This document shows positions 1 to 10,731 of a DNA stretch of 64,000 nt, piece after piece. The stretch comes from Cylindrobasidium torrendii FP15055 ss-10 (lineage: Eukaryota; Basidiomycota; Agaricomycetes; Agaricales; Physalacriaceae), in NCBI GenBank assembly GCA_000934385.1, contig KN880489.1:1-64000 (forward strand). The letters are read 5' to 3'. Under the pieces are notes generated by a model. It made no database searches. It was not told the origin of the DNA and saw only the letters and a program-made list of their open reading frames with translations. The position numbers and the translations under genes were made by a program. Each line of letters begins with the position of its first letter. Positions within the stretch are counted from its first letter, which is position 1.

Positions 1-45
1 TCAATATCCCGAACAAATATGAGATACCCGGGCAGGAGGGTGCTT

Positions 46-427
46 CTACCAACCCATGGATATGGGTTCGGTATCGGCGCTCAGACCCCTCGGGAAGGGA
101 TCCCATCCAACCAGGGCGCCTCTACCAACCCACTGATGTAGGTTCGGTAGCATCGTTCTACCCCCTTGGAAGTGGCGCCTCTACTAACCCATTGATATGG
201 GTTCAGTAGCGTCGTCCGACCCCCAAGTTGGAAGTGAATCCCGATTCATACCACCCAAGTCGGGCGATTCTACCAATCCATGGATATGGGTTCGGTATCG
301 TCGTCCAGTCGACCTGGGGAGGGAGCTTGTACTGGGAGGATGAATACACTAGCATGCCGGCTACCGAACCCATACTGCAGTATGGACCATAGGGGAGTTC
401 CTCCGACACCGTGACGGTGCTCGGAGG
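46..427. repeat. Cluster of imperfect palindromic repeats
   Basis: Four direct copies of a unit of about 30 bp begin near 46, 122, 181 and 270. Each has the shape ACCAACCCAT, a 3-5 bp centre, then ATGGGTTCGGT, so each copy can fold on itself. A fifth copy near 361-386 lies in the opposite orientation. Just after it, 400-427 is a separate near-perfect hairpin with arms CCTCCGACACCGT and ACGGTGCTCGGAGG. The spacing between copies (76, 59 and 89 bp) is irregular, so this is not a simple tandem satellite. No coding frame explains the pattern. It could be a MITE or Helitron-like terminus, or a family of interspersed palindromes. Confidence 0.75.
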
Positions 428-621
428 TTACTTTATGTCCGACTACTCAGAAATGGCTCCTATTTTGCGGTTGACCTCCCCTTGGGTACTGGTATTTGCA
501 TCATTGAATGTCAACAGTTAGAGTGACAGACACTTAGGATAGCATAGGTTCTTGGTGCTGTTGGATAGTGCCAACTAGAAATTACAAGAAGAATACAATT
601 ACAGAGCTGTTCCAAAGGAGT

Positions 622-2390
622 CTATGTCTTTACTACTCTCGATTGTGCTGCCTGAGCGGCGTTCATACCCATCCATGCCTTCTCTACTAATCCAAGCAGT
701 TTCTGCATATCTGAGCTCCAGTCGTTCATCACCTCCTCGGCATTGCGCTGCTGCTTGAAGTTCACCACGCCAGCAGGGCGGTCAACCCGTGCCCATATTG
801 ACTTGTCGACAACTAGTCGCGCAAGAGTGGCTTCAGTCTCTTTCTGTGACAAGTCGAGGAGGGCAGTGAGGCGAGTGAGCGTTATCCGTGTGTAATACTC
901 AGAAATCACGCGAATGTTCTGAGTGATTTAGTGAGCGGGGAATCGAAATGAGAGCCATCCTACGTACATGCTCAATCACTCTCATATGCAGATCCTCCCA
1001 GCGCTTCTCCAGCGAGAAGACAGGCGTCTTCTTCAACACGTCGCCGTAGAGCTGTGCAATCCCAGGCCACCGCATCAGCTCTCGTGTTACGAAGCATTTG
1101 ACGAGGTTACTAGAAGTGAATGTTAGTCACCAAACAAATCTCATGGCGAATGACTTGCTAGTGAATTTCGAGTTTCTCGAGTGCAGGGTCGATAAAGAGA
1201 CGATGCAGCATGTCAGATTGCTCATTGGTATGTGGTGCCAATACAACATAGTAAACGATGTGTTCAAGAGCCTGAATACGATTAGATGAGCCAGGACAAT
1301 TGGGGATGGGTTACGAACCGCCTTGCCCTTGTCCGCTACGTCCTCTTTGATGGAAGGAGTTTCCCATACGCGGTGGTAGTAGTTTGCGACATCGAGATAT
1401 TCAGTCAAGTGAAGGGCGTGTTGAATCATGAGATCATAAAACTTCAGCTTGAGGTCCTATAATTTGGCTTAGCTCGATTCAGGTCCGTGTCATAGTATTG
1501 CACACCTCGTTCTCCTGCTCCTTCAGGAAAGACTCGTTGACCTTCCTCCCACCGACACGAACCTTGACCCATTCAGCCTCACCGCCCGCCAAGACATCCT
1601 TGCCTGACTGAGTAACTTCATCGTCCTTCAGACGCGCTACCGCAATGAGTAATCGCATTTGTTCCAAGATGAACTCGGTCTTCTCCCTGCGTTCCATTGA
1701 CGAGTAGGTCTCGACTTGTAGGTCGGAGAGCAACTCGGAGGCAGTTTCCAAATGCTTCTTCGTGTCTTCTGCACTCTTCGCCGCAGTGCTGAGACCCTCG
1801 TAATAATGTGCGAGTTGCAGAGTAACGCGTGCGCGGGGTGTTTCGAGGAAGATCTAGATGGGTGTTGGATGAGGGTACTGGATGTTGACACATACACACT
1901 TTGCCCTCCGTAACCTCTCGCAATGTTTCGACAAGCTTCAACCACTCATCCAACCCATGTGCCTGCTTGACATCGTCTAACCATGTCATCACAAGTTCGA
2001 CCATTGCTTGTATCGCTGCTTTGAGTTGGCCATGTTTCTTGGAGAGAAGGTGGATGGTAGAGTTGAGGAGGGTCAAGTCCTTTGCCGCGTAACAATGCTC
2101 AACGGATGCCTTGACAAGTCGCGTCGTGGATTTGAGATCGGCGGCCTGTTCCCCCATGAGAATTAGGATACATCTGTAGCGTACACGCACGCACATTCCG
2201 GGTTTGCTTCTCGAGCACGAAGAGTTTGTCAAGCGCATCTTGAAGTTTGCCAGACTGGTACGCGTAACGCGCGTGAGTTGTTGTTTATGAACTCGAATGG
2301 GCAGCAGACCTTGGCAATGGTCTCCGCCTCTGGGAGTAGACTATCAACCTCGGATGTAAAGTCCTTTTCCTGCTTCTTGTTGTCGGCCAT
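622..2390 (-). CDS. RPN5: 26S proteasome regulatory subunit RPN5 (PSMD12)
   Basis: This is a non-ATPase subunit of the 19S lid, a PCI-domain scaffold that helps position the deubiquitinase module. The segments read, in order: a start MADNKKQEKDF, the helical repeat region with LLSKKHGQLKAAIQAMVE, then LLSDLQVETYSSMERREK and FILEQMRLLIAVARLKD. The C-terminal PCI winged helix follows, with YYTRITLTRLTALLDLS, RLVVDKSIWARVDRPAG and VMNDWSSDMQKLLGLV. All match PSMD12/Rpn5 along its whole length of about 450-480 residues. The gene is broken by several short introns, so no single frame spans it. An in-frame upstream Met at 2540 exists, but the Met at 2390 gives the family-like N-terminus. The stop lies at 622. 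Confidence 0.93.
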
Positions 2391-2647
2391 GGTGTATGCA
2401 ATAGACGAGTGATGATCGACGTGACGCGTCTCGCTGATGATGGCGGTGTTTGATTTAGAGGCTCTCGGCACTTTCCCAGTGGCCCAGGAAGCAACTGCTA
2501 CCTCCGGCCGGTTTGTTACTCTATCCATCAATGAGTGCAAAGGATACAGTGGATTATTTGGGTCATACAGAGTTACATAGGCCTACATATATCAAAGCAC
2601 ATACAAGAGTAACAAAATAAGTATTAGTCCGCTTAATGAAAGTGAAT

Positions 2648-5101
2648 TTATACACGAACGGGAGAAGGGCCCTCAGGTTTGGCGTCCGCCTGTACTTCAG
2701 TGCCATCCATATTGACTAGCTTCCCCTCCGTCGTCCACTCGGGTTGAAGGTCGTATGGCGTTTCCTTTGGCGCGCCAGTGACCTTGTCTACAACGGTACC
2801 AAGAACCCGCAACGGCAGCGTAACAGGGAAGAATATAGCGACACGCCAGGCCAGCGACACTACTTCTAATGGACGCGGAATGGAAGGAATAGAGGGAAGG
2901 CGTGAGCGTACACGGAAAGCATCGGGGCGTGCATCCAGAAGAGCCTGAACCGACTTTGTCACGCTAACGACCGTGGCGTCGACGGTCTGGGACATAGTCA
3001 TCGGTACAGCGCCCACAGACACCTCGACTACCTCCGGCACTGCATTAACCGCCGTGTCAACCCATTCGGTGGTAGTCTCGACGGCGGCATCAACGAGGAC
3101 AGGGGAAAATTGCACTGATATCTCTTCGTAGACAGGCTCAGCCTGGACACCCTCCTCAGCCAGCTCAACAGTGGCATCGACTTCCTGCTCCTCGAATATC
3201 CCGGGCATGACGGCGAGACTGTCCAGCAAGCCTTTTGCGAACCGACGCTCAGCCAGCCGAATGCCTTGGATATGAGGGAGTGTGTGTGTGATGCTTTCCC
3301 AGCGACGGGAATGCGCGTCGCTGTATCCGGGCCTGGTCTTCTCGCGGAACCACTTGAGCGTGTCGAGATGAGGTGCCATGTGGCTGAGCAGGATGGTGAC
3401 CTGCAGACTGTCTGCCACCCAAGAGTGACCAACGTGAAGGTGCTGCAGGGAGGCAGACGACACGTGGGGCGAGTTCAGGATACGCGAGCTGCCGTTGGTC
3501 GCGTTGACCACTACGGCCAGCGAGCGTAGCTGGGGGCAGCCGCTCAGTAATGGAATCACGTCCTCCAGGGTGAGTCTGGGAGGGCCACCGTTTGCCGGGA
3601 AACGGGCCATCGGACAGAGTCTGATGTCCTGAACGGCAGGGCAAATCGTAGCAAGGTGCTTGATATCGGCTTTGAGGAAGATGTATGACTCTGGGAGGTC
3701 GAGATCGAGCTTGATGAGCTTGGGAAGACCCGAGAAATACTCAAGGGAGAGACGTCGGGAGGGAATGTTGTTGCGGCCAGCCGACTTGGCCAAATCGACG
3801 TAGCGGGATGTAGTCGTTCCAGCGATACGTAATACCTCAAGCGAATCTGAAAAGCGCTCAGAGATCATGGCAGATAGGTCTTGCCAATCCGCGGCGTTGG
3901 GAGGATCCTCGATAGTCATGTCGATAACTCGTAAATCGCAGGCGATGTTCTTGATGAAGATGCAAACGTTGGATACGTCGCCGGTCAAATGCACCTCCTC
4001 CAAGCTGTTCCAAGGAAAGACAGCCCTGGTTCGTCCCCCGTCACTTGTTGCCCGCAAGGCCACTTTGCGGAAATCGGGCTCTTCCTCGCCTGACGCACTG
4101 AAGACTCCAGAGTCGATCGTGTCGGGCGTTGAGGAGCGGCTAGTCGCATGCAGTTCCTCGAAGAAACTTTCGACAGCGACAATGCCACGGCCCGTCAGAT
4201 CCAGCTGAAGGGACTTGAGGTGCGGCAGTGTCCCAGCCCAGCGACCGACACCAGGTGCGAGCGTGCCCGGCGCCACGAGCGAAATGCTGCGCAGGGCCTT
4301 TTGGGGACGCATAAGCTCTGTGAAGGCCTCGGGCAGAGGTCCAACGGACGTAAAGGTGAAGTTCTTGAGGGAAAGCGTCCGGGTCGACATGTCGGCCAGG
4401 AATGCGTTTACGTTCATACGCGCACCGACTTCGAGATGGAGGCTCCGAAGCTCAGGATTGACGAAAAGGAAACAGCGCTCGAGTCCCGCCGCAGTGTCGA
4501 CCTTCCACACGAGCTCGCGCAGCTTCGGCAGGATGTACGTCCGAGGGCGACGATCTGTCATCACAGGGAACACAGACGCTGCGATGTTTCCGGCGCTCTC
4601 GTTGTAAGTGATCTTGCGGACACGTTCGCCGTATTTGAGAACCCGAGCCCAGTCGGCATCAACGGGGTTCTTGGCCTGCAAAAAAAATCAGAAATATGTT
4701 CAGAAAATATAACAATCACATACCAAGCCAAGTCCAGGTCGACGAGCTTTCTTAAGGATGTCGTCGGGGAAGAGCCCGACGAGGGGGACAATCGAGTCCA
4801 TCTCCCTCCACAGAACATCGAGACACGGCTCCTTCAAGGCTTTGCAGGTCCGGGCCAAGCGAGCAAGGGTACGTTTACCATGGGACGTCTCCGCGATCAC
4901 CTCGAGCAGGTAACGCGTCGCAGACGAAGAACGCAGAATGAACGGTTCAGGTGGGGCCATCTCCGCAATGGTGTAGGTTGACGAGGGCTCGCGCTTCGAC
5001 TGTCTGCTCTTTATCGAACCGTTACTGCTGCGAACACTCCGGATGCTTGCCATGCTGGCACGGCGCTTGATGCCGTTCACAAAGTCTTGGAAACTGGGCA
5101 T
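2648..5101 (-). CDS. F-box/LRR-like protein, 801 aa
   Basis: Two exons, 5101-4724 and 4675-2648, flank a 48 nt intron with GTATGT donor and TGCAG acceptor; together they encode 801 residues. The N-terminal 30-70 residues are Ser/Arg-rich. Around residues 60-115 the sequence reads LARLARTCKALKEPCLDVLW, which matches the F-box-like motif that opens many Agaricomycete proteins. The rest has irregular leucine-rich strands (for example LRELVWKVDTAAGLERCFLF and LRSLAVVVN) consistent with an LRR-like solenoid. The last 150 residues contain a Val-rich stretch. Such proteins are thought to be substrate adaptors of SCF ubiquitin ligases, but the target is unknown and the family is very large in mushrooms. 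The Met at 5101 precedes the SFQDFV segment. Function is inferred only from the F-box-like motif. Confidence 0.85.
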
Positions 5102-5551
5102 TGTGCGCTGGAAAGGTTGAGTATCTGACTCAAGAATAAGGAGATTATCCTTACCGTCTGAACTGGGGTGAAAGGAAAAGTTCAAGAAAGAAAGAGAGAG
5201 ACGAGCTGATCGTGTCTCTGGTGTCGGGGTTGCGGTGACGTGAAGTCTGCGAACCGAAGATGAAAGTGAATTAGGCAGTTGGAAACTCCCAGCTGTCTTA
5301 TAAGATTCGGACAAGTGTCTAACGGAGTGCGGACAGCGGGAGGCAAGCACCAGGCCGTTTGAAGATGGGGGCACGCAATGAGCAGACCGCGTGTTGAACT
5401 CCGTGTTGTTTCTGTGATACTTTCTGTGTCGCCGAGATGATAGAAATGCCCCAGACACGTTCTAGCCGCGTGTCCAGGTAGCCCAAAGTGGCCATTTCTA
5501 ATGGAGTGTTCGTGGAATAAGGACACAATAATATATAATATCTCACGATCA
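5102..5551. other. Intergenic between F-box gene and SLD2 3' end
   Basis: About 450 bases hold the upstream region of the F-box-like gene and the 3' flank of SLD2, both on the minus strand. An open frame extends upstream of the F-box start but has no conserved features. No further gene is supported. Confidence 0.5.
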
Positions 5552-7026
5552 TTAAAGTTCGCCAACCTCCCAGGGAACCGGCTCACCCTCCCAATCACCC
5601 TCCTCATCGTCGATCTCTGCGCCATCCTGTTCTCCGATACCCCAAATCTCACCGCCTCGAGATGCGTCGTAATGTTCCGTGCGCCGACCGTAAAGGAGCC
5701 CATCAATCACTCTCTCCTCCTTCTCTCGGGCTTTAGAGTTATCAGGTGAAAACGCGAGGACCTGCTTCAACTGGTTCGGTAAGTCAACCTCCAAATGTTC
5801 GTCCTCCACGGAACTATCGTCGCCATTCTCGACACGGCCTCGTTGCGAACGAAGGTGTATCAACTCATCGTCATCTGAATCGTGTCGAGGGTGCGCAGAA
5901 CCCTGCGCTATGCTGTGGCCTACAACCCTCACACGGCTCGAGTCCATGTCTTCGTCCTCGCTGTCCTCTTGCATCGCGACCACCTTCGCCTTCTTGCGAT
6001 CACCGACCTTGCCTTTGCCTTTGTATGGTCCTTGTATACGTTTGGACGACTCAGCTGCGGTTGGTGGCGATGGAGGGACAAGCACCAGCGTGTCTGTGGC
6101 TGGCGCGTCCGAGTCTTCCACAACATCCGAGTCGACCGAGAACGCACGTTTGCGCGAAGATTGAGAGGATGAAGCATCTCGGTCAACACTAGAACGCTGT
6201 GACATGGTTCGTGATAATGTCGTACGTGCAGTGGACCCACCAAAAATGGTAGGCGCAGAAAAGGTATCTGTGTCGCTGGGAAAGAGCTTCTTCTTGAGGT
6301 CTTTGTTCGAAGATTCATCGAAAAGCAACCTGAATGAAGATCCCTTCACTGGAGAGTCCTCGATGAACGAAGATGAAGCAGGCACTTCTGAGAAGAGGTC
6401 GTCGTCATCGTCGCCAGCCACAGATGAGGGCACGCTAGGTGACGGTGGGGGCTCGGAAGATAGGCGACGTCGTTTCTCTTTGACTGGAGATGGGGAGACA
6501 GCTTCACCACGCAATCGCTTGCGCGCGCGGGATATTGGGCTGGGGAGTTTCGGAGTAGTAGTAGACCTGGTGAACAAAGTCTGGGATTTTGCGCGTGGAG
6601 TGGGCGATGGCGGCTCGGGGGATGCGTCAGGCGAGTGAAAGATAGATGGTCGTCCCTTTGGTCTGCTCGGCGTTGCAAAGGGGTTGAATATAGGCTCAAC
6701 TTTGCCCGGAGAGAGCTCCAGATTGCGGGTCCGCCGCTCCTTCTGCGGTGAGAACGGGTTGAATGAATTTAATGGGGCAGGACCTGGTTCGGCGGCGCGC
6801 TTGGTTGGGATTGATGGAGCCGAGGAGATGGCTTTGCTGAGCCTCTTTAGCTCTTTGTACTTATTCTCTGTGTTCCTTCAACGGTAGTATTATAGAACGC
6901 GTCGGAAAACACACCAATTACTGGATTTGCTTTAATGTCTGGCACCTTAGGACCTCTGCCATGTTTGGCCTTGAATTCATGCTCCCATGCCTTGATCTCC
7001 TTCTTCAACGCAACCGCGTCCGACAT
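5552..7026 (-). CDS. SLD2: DNA replication regulator SLD2 (DRC1)
   Basis: SLD2 is the CDK target that, once phosphorylated, binds Dpb11 and helps assemble the CMG helicase at origins; its N-terminus is related to RecQL4. Exon 1 (7026-6915) and exon 2 (6867-5552) flank a 47 nt intron and give 475 residues. The N-terminal 50 residues, starting MSDAVALKKEIKAWEHEFK and continuing KANPVIENKYKELKRL, match the diagnostic Sld2 motif. The middle is basic and rich in SP/TP sites, for example SPSPVKEKRRR and TPRAKSQTL, as expected for CDK phosphorylation. The C-terminus is acidic and ends WEGEPVPWEVGEL. The gene is divergent from the KEN-box gene, with 135 bp between the two start codons. Confidence 0.9.
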
Positions 7027-7161
7027 TTCGCGAAGAGTGGTAGGGCAAGGTTAACCGTGCACGATCACGTGGAACTTTCGAACCAAACACAGGTTGGCCG
7101 TGATCGCCAAACACACGTTTCCCTTTCCAGTTGTTCCACCAACATCTTCCGACATTTTGCC
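7027..7161. promoter_or_regulatory. Shared SLD2 / KEN-box gene promoter
   Basis: Only 135 bp separate the divergent start codons at 7026 (-) and 7162 (+), so both promoters must overlap. No clear TATA box is visible. I see CACGATCACGTG-like sequence near 7059-7070, containing a CACGTG E-box-type hexamer, but its role is not shown. Confidence 0.5.
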
Positions 7162-8970
7162 ATGCCTCGTCCTCGAGAGAGCGTGCTTTCGCTATTTGAC
7201 CCTCTTCACTCCGAAGACGATGGCCACCAGGTCAGCGACGACGAAGGCTATTCCGACAAGGAGAACAGCGCGCCATCGACGGCCGACATGACCTTGGGGT
7301 CATATTTTAGCGCATTCAAGCATCCGGTGGCTCAACCCCGTGCGCTCAAGCACCGTCTCGTAGACGTTGGCGACGCTACCCTCGATGAGAGTCACTTTGC
7401 TGCACACTCCGATGGCGAAACGGACGACGATATCGACGAGAATAGTATGTTTGGGTTGGACAGACTCAACTTGCTGGAGCGTACACCGAAGCATACGTCT
7501 ACTGTCGCCCTCCGCTCCATAGGCCGTGCGCCGCTTTCCGAGATTACCCCAGACGCCGAGCTGACTCCAGGCTCTACTGGCGAACGTGGTATTCACCGCC
7601 GTCTGTTCCCGCCGAAGGCCAATACGATCGGCCACTTCAAACGAGGAAGTCTACTGGAAGCACTCGGGCAGTCCTTGAATGATGACGGGATTCTGTTTGG
7701 TGAGGAGCAACCTCCTTCTCAGGCCCCACTTCCCGCCATCCAGGTGTCATCCCCGGAGGTGGCGCCATTCTCTGCTGAGTTCTCGGACGTCCTCGACTCG
7801 GCTGATGTCGACTGCGGCCTCGGAATGTCCATTGCCCGTCCCCGTCGTAAGGGTGGTCTTTCATCGTCAGCCAAGGACCGTCTGTCTCTGGATTTGCATG
7901 CGTCGTTCCAAATGCAATTTGACGCAGACGACACTAGTTTCGACCTACTGAATGACAAGATTTCTTTCTTCGCCGGTGGTCGTGAATTGGACATAGCCTC
8001 CGGTGACGAAGACGACCTAGACGACAACAAGCGAACCCCGCCATTTGGCGCTGGTATGTCACGCCAGTCCGAGTTTTAGACCTCACTGACTTTCCCATAG
8101 TGAACGGCCGGGATGCCCTGCGTGTTCGCGACGACGTGCCGGAGACCCCACGTAAGCTATGCTTAGAATGGTCCCCAGACTCTCACTAATGGATTGCCAG
8201 GTGCCACATCTATGAATACAATCGCCAAACGTCCGCCGTCTTTCTTTGCTATGGATAGTGCTGATGAGAATATGCAATCACCGGTCGGGAACGAGTCTTT
8301 GGTGGACCAACGTCGGCCCGTTTCCTTATTCGAGGAACCTGCCTCGGATAACGAAGAGGAGAATGCCGTCCCATCTGCCATGGTCACACCAGCGCCTACG
8401 CGGCTCGCACATGCTCCTCCGCCTGTTCAGGCTCTCCGCGTCAAGAAACGCACTGATCACGCCGCTGGTGTTGCTCCAGCCCCGCGAAAGTCAGCAATCC
8501 GAGCTGTTCCTCAAGTCGCGCCGCGGCAGTCGCTCAAACCAGAGCCTACGCGTACAGTCAAATCCTCGTCACCTCGGGTGTCCCTTGCCCCTGCCGTGAA
8601 GCCATCAACCGCCACAACAGGCGCCAGGCGAGTTCCCCAATCTGGAACTCAGGACACAATCACGAAGTCGATTCCGGTCAATAGGACCACCGCCCGCCGC
8701 GTGCCGGTCGCCGACCATCAACGGCAGACGTCCCAGCCAGCGACTAGTGCTATTTCTCGCCTCGGCTCAGCAGTTCACAGCCGCGCAATCTCAGTAGCTA
8801 CTCGCAGCAGTGGACAAGCTCCCTCAGTCAGGGATGCGGCAACCCGACCTGTAGGCTTGAGCCTCCGATCTGCTCCAAGCATGTCACGTCTTCCTACTCC
8901 CGGATTTGGCTTGAAGGGCCCTACACCTGCAAAGCCGAGGTCAGGGATTCTTGCCCCCCGCCGCGCTTGA
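7162..8970 (+). CDS. Disordered KEN-box protein of unknown function, 570 aa
   Basis: Three exons (7162-8053, 8101-8151, 8201-8970) with two 47-49 nt introns give 570 residues. I do not recognise a named family. The N-terminus reads SDDEGYSDKENSAPS, a KEN degron of the kind read by APC/C-Cdh1, about residue 30. Candidate RxxL motifs follow, for example in RALKHRLVD. The first half is acidic and rich in Asp/Ser, with SP/TP sites such as RTPKHTS and SEITPDAELTP. The C-terminal third is basic, Pro/Ala/Arg-rich and low complexity, ending KPRSGILAPRRA. With the SLD2 neighbour, a cell-cycle role is tempting, but neighbours are poor evidence in fungi. It could be a microtubule- or DNA-binding regulator; I see no catalytic domain. 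Confidence 0.8.
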
Positions 8971-9182
8971 TACAAGTATCGACAATCTCTTTTTGGATTT
9001 ATGCACTCATATGACCGACAATTCCCTCTGCAACTTACCCTCATCACCTCGCATACGTTGACCCCCCTGCACCTTCACCCATAGACGCCACCGCGTTATT
9101 CACACTTAAAGATATTGATATGCATTATAGCCTGGTCCGAAACAGAATACAACGAAATTTATGACATTCATTTGCACCTCTT

Positions 9183-10103
9183 TTATGAGGTTTGGTTATA
9201 CTGTGTCCACAGAAAGTGCAAGGCTAGTGAGCGTGGCCACCAGCTCATAATGTAGTAGATAAATGAGTTTCCGCCAGATGTGAAATACGTTGGTGGGTTC
9301 CTTTGAAGGGCCTTCCCGACGACCTCGCGGGCGAAGGCATCTGCAGGCATGGACCGCGTTTTCTGGCTGGTGTAAACGCGGCGCATGATACCCGGGAGGT
9401 AGGCCTTGAACAAGCTGTCGGCGGGTAGAGAAAAGACGCCCTCGGTGTTCTTTGAAAAGTTAGATGTCACCGAGCCTGGGCTCAACAACATAACGTTGAT
9501 TCCGAGCGGCTTGCACTCGAGTGCGAGCGTATCTGTGAGGTTGTGTACGGCGGCTTTGGAAGACGAGTAGATTCCGTGCCATGGGGTAGGGCTGTTGCCG
9601 GGTTAGCCAAATGAACCATTCTTGGTCGGAAGGGAACGTACATTTCACCACCGACAGATCCAACGTTAATGATAAGTCCACTTGAGCGCTTCGCCATGAT
9701 TGGGACGACTGCCTGGCATAGACGCAATGTACCAAAGAAATTGATCTCGTAGGTCTCTTTCACCTGTTCGGTCGGGACGTCGATGACAGGGCCTACGCTG
9801 GGTTAACATGAATGTTACGGGACTGGATGGTGGCATACCGAATGCAGCGCGGCCAGCGTTGTTGACAAGAACATCTATTTGTCCTTCGCGCTTGTAGACT
9901 TCGTCAACCACAGAGTGCACTTGTTCCTCTTTAGTCACGTCGAGAGAGAGGGTGCGAATATTTGGATGCTGGAAGCCGTCCATGGCGTTGAGTCGACGCG
10001 CCGTCGCATAGACAATGCAGCCCTCTTCCGCAAAACGCTCGACCAGAGCAGCTCCAATGCCGCCGATAGTACAGCCGGTGATGAGAACAATCCTTTTGGA
10101 CAT
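9183..10103 (-). CDS. AYR1: Short-chain reductase, AYR1 type
   Basis: This is a classical SDR most like NADPH-dependent 1-acyldihydroxyacetone-phosphate reductase of the ER and lipid droplets, which makes 1-acylglycerol-3-phosphate. The Rossmann start VLITGCTIGGIGAALVERF carries the TGxxxGxG motif. DVLVNNAGRAAF supplies the NNAG motif. The catalytic Ser is in NVGSVGGE and the YxxxK pair in GIYSSSKAAVH, the latter only readable after removing an intron at about 9593-9640. A donor GTACGT splits the codon after VGGE. The C-terminus holds a hydrophobic stretch (FIYYIMSWWPRSLALHFLW), as in Ayr1-like enzymes. There are three exons, and the start at 10103 gives MSKRIVLITGC. The specific substrate is inferred from family resemblance only. 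Confidence 0.85.
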
Positions 10104-10731
10104 GGTGGTTGTGGGATAAGGATTAAAGGCAAGCAGCTGGTATTATACCCAGGCCCTTCGCACAGACGCAAGTGCCGGAATGGCGATATATGAAATCTCA
10201 AGAATGCAGATTCCTGAGATAGTCAGGGCTTCCGCGGTGGGGGCCAACGATTCCATCGAATTTCGCTCAAGTGGGATGGCGCTAGCGACTGGGAAGAGTA
10301 AAGAAGGGTCACAAATTGGCCATGCCAGTTGTTTGATTACGTCTAGGATGGCAAAGAGTGCTAGTACATTTCTGTCAATGTAATAATGACCTCGATTAGG
10401 CGGGACTAGTTGAGCAACATGCTGATTCAGACCGGCTGCAAATGAAGTGCCGAGGCTGAAGATTGAATATTGAATATTGAATGCTACAAGTAGACCAGGC
10501 AGGGCAAAAAATTGGCGTACTGCAATCCGCAGAATTTCGCCGATGAGCAACCTGTGCTGACGCGCTCAGCTGGCCTGGGGTTCCGCAGCAAGTGTGAGCG
10601 ATCAACTGCATTGCATCTTGTTCTTGGACCACCATCTATCCCAAGACAGAAGCCATCACACCAACCCTTCATCTTCCGGCTCAAGTTTCCATTCCATCTC
10701 ACCCTCTTTATTGCTCTCTTTGCTTTGGGCC
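10104..10731. other. Divergent intergenic region
   Basis: About 630 bases lie between the divergent AYR1-type and PLC-like genes. A TATA-like GTATAATA on the minus strand at 10141-10148 sits about 40 bp above the reductase start. A short tandem repeat of GAATATT occurs near 10463-10480. A hydrophobic minus-strand open frame at 10143-10550 has no recognisable family and I do not call it. Confidence 0.5.

Noticed and set aside
203..409. Minus-strand frame of 68 residues over the repeats
   Set aside because: It is a translation of the palindromic repeat units themselves and has no independent support.
4148..4981. Plus-strand 277-residue frame opposite the F-box gene
   Set aside because: It lies antisense to well-supported coding exons and crosses their intron; it shows no recognisable motif.
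10143..10550. Hydrophobic minus-strand frame of 135 residues
   Set aside because: It overlaps the promoter of the reductase gene, has no family resemblance and no consistent splice continuation.
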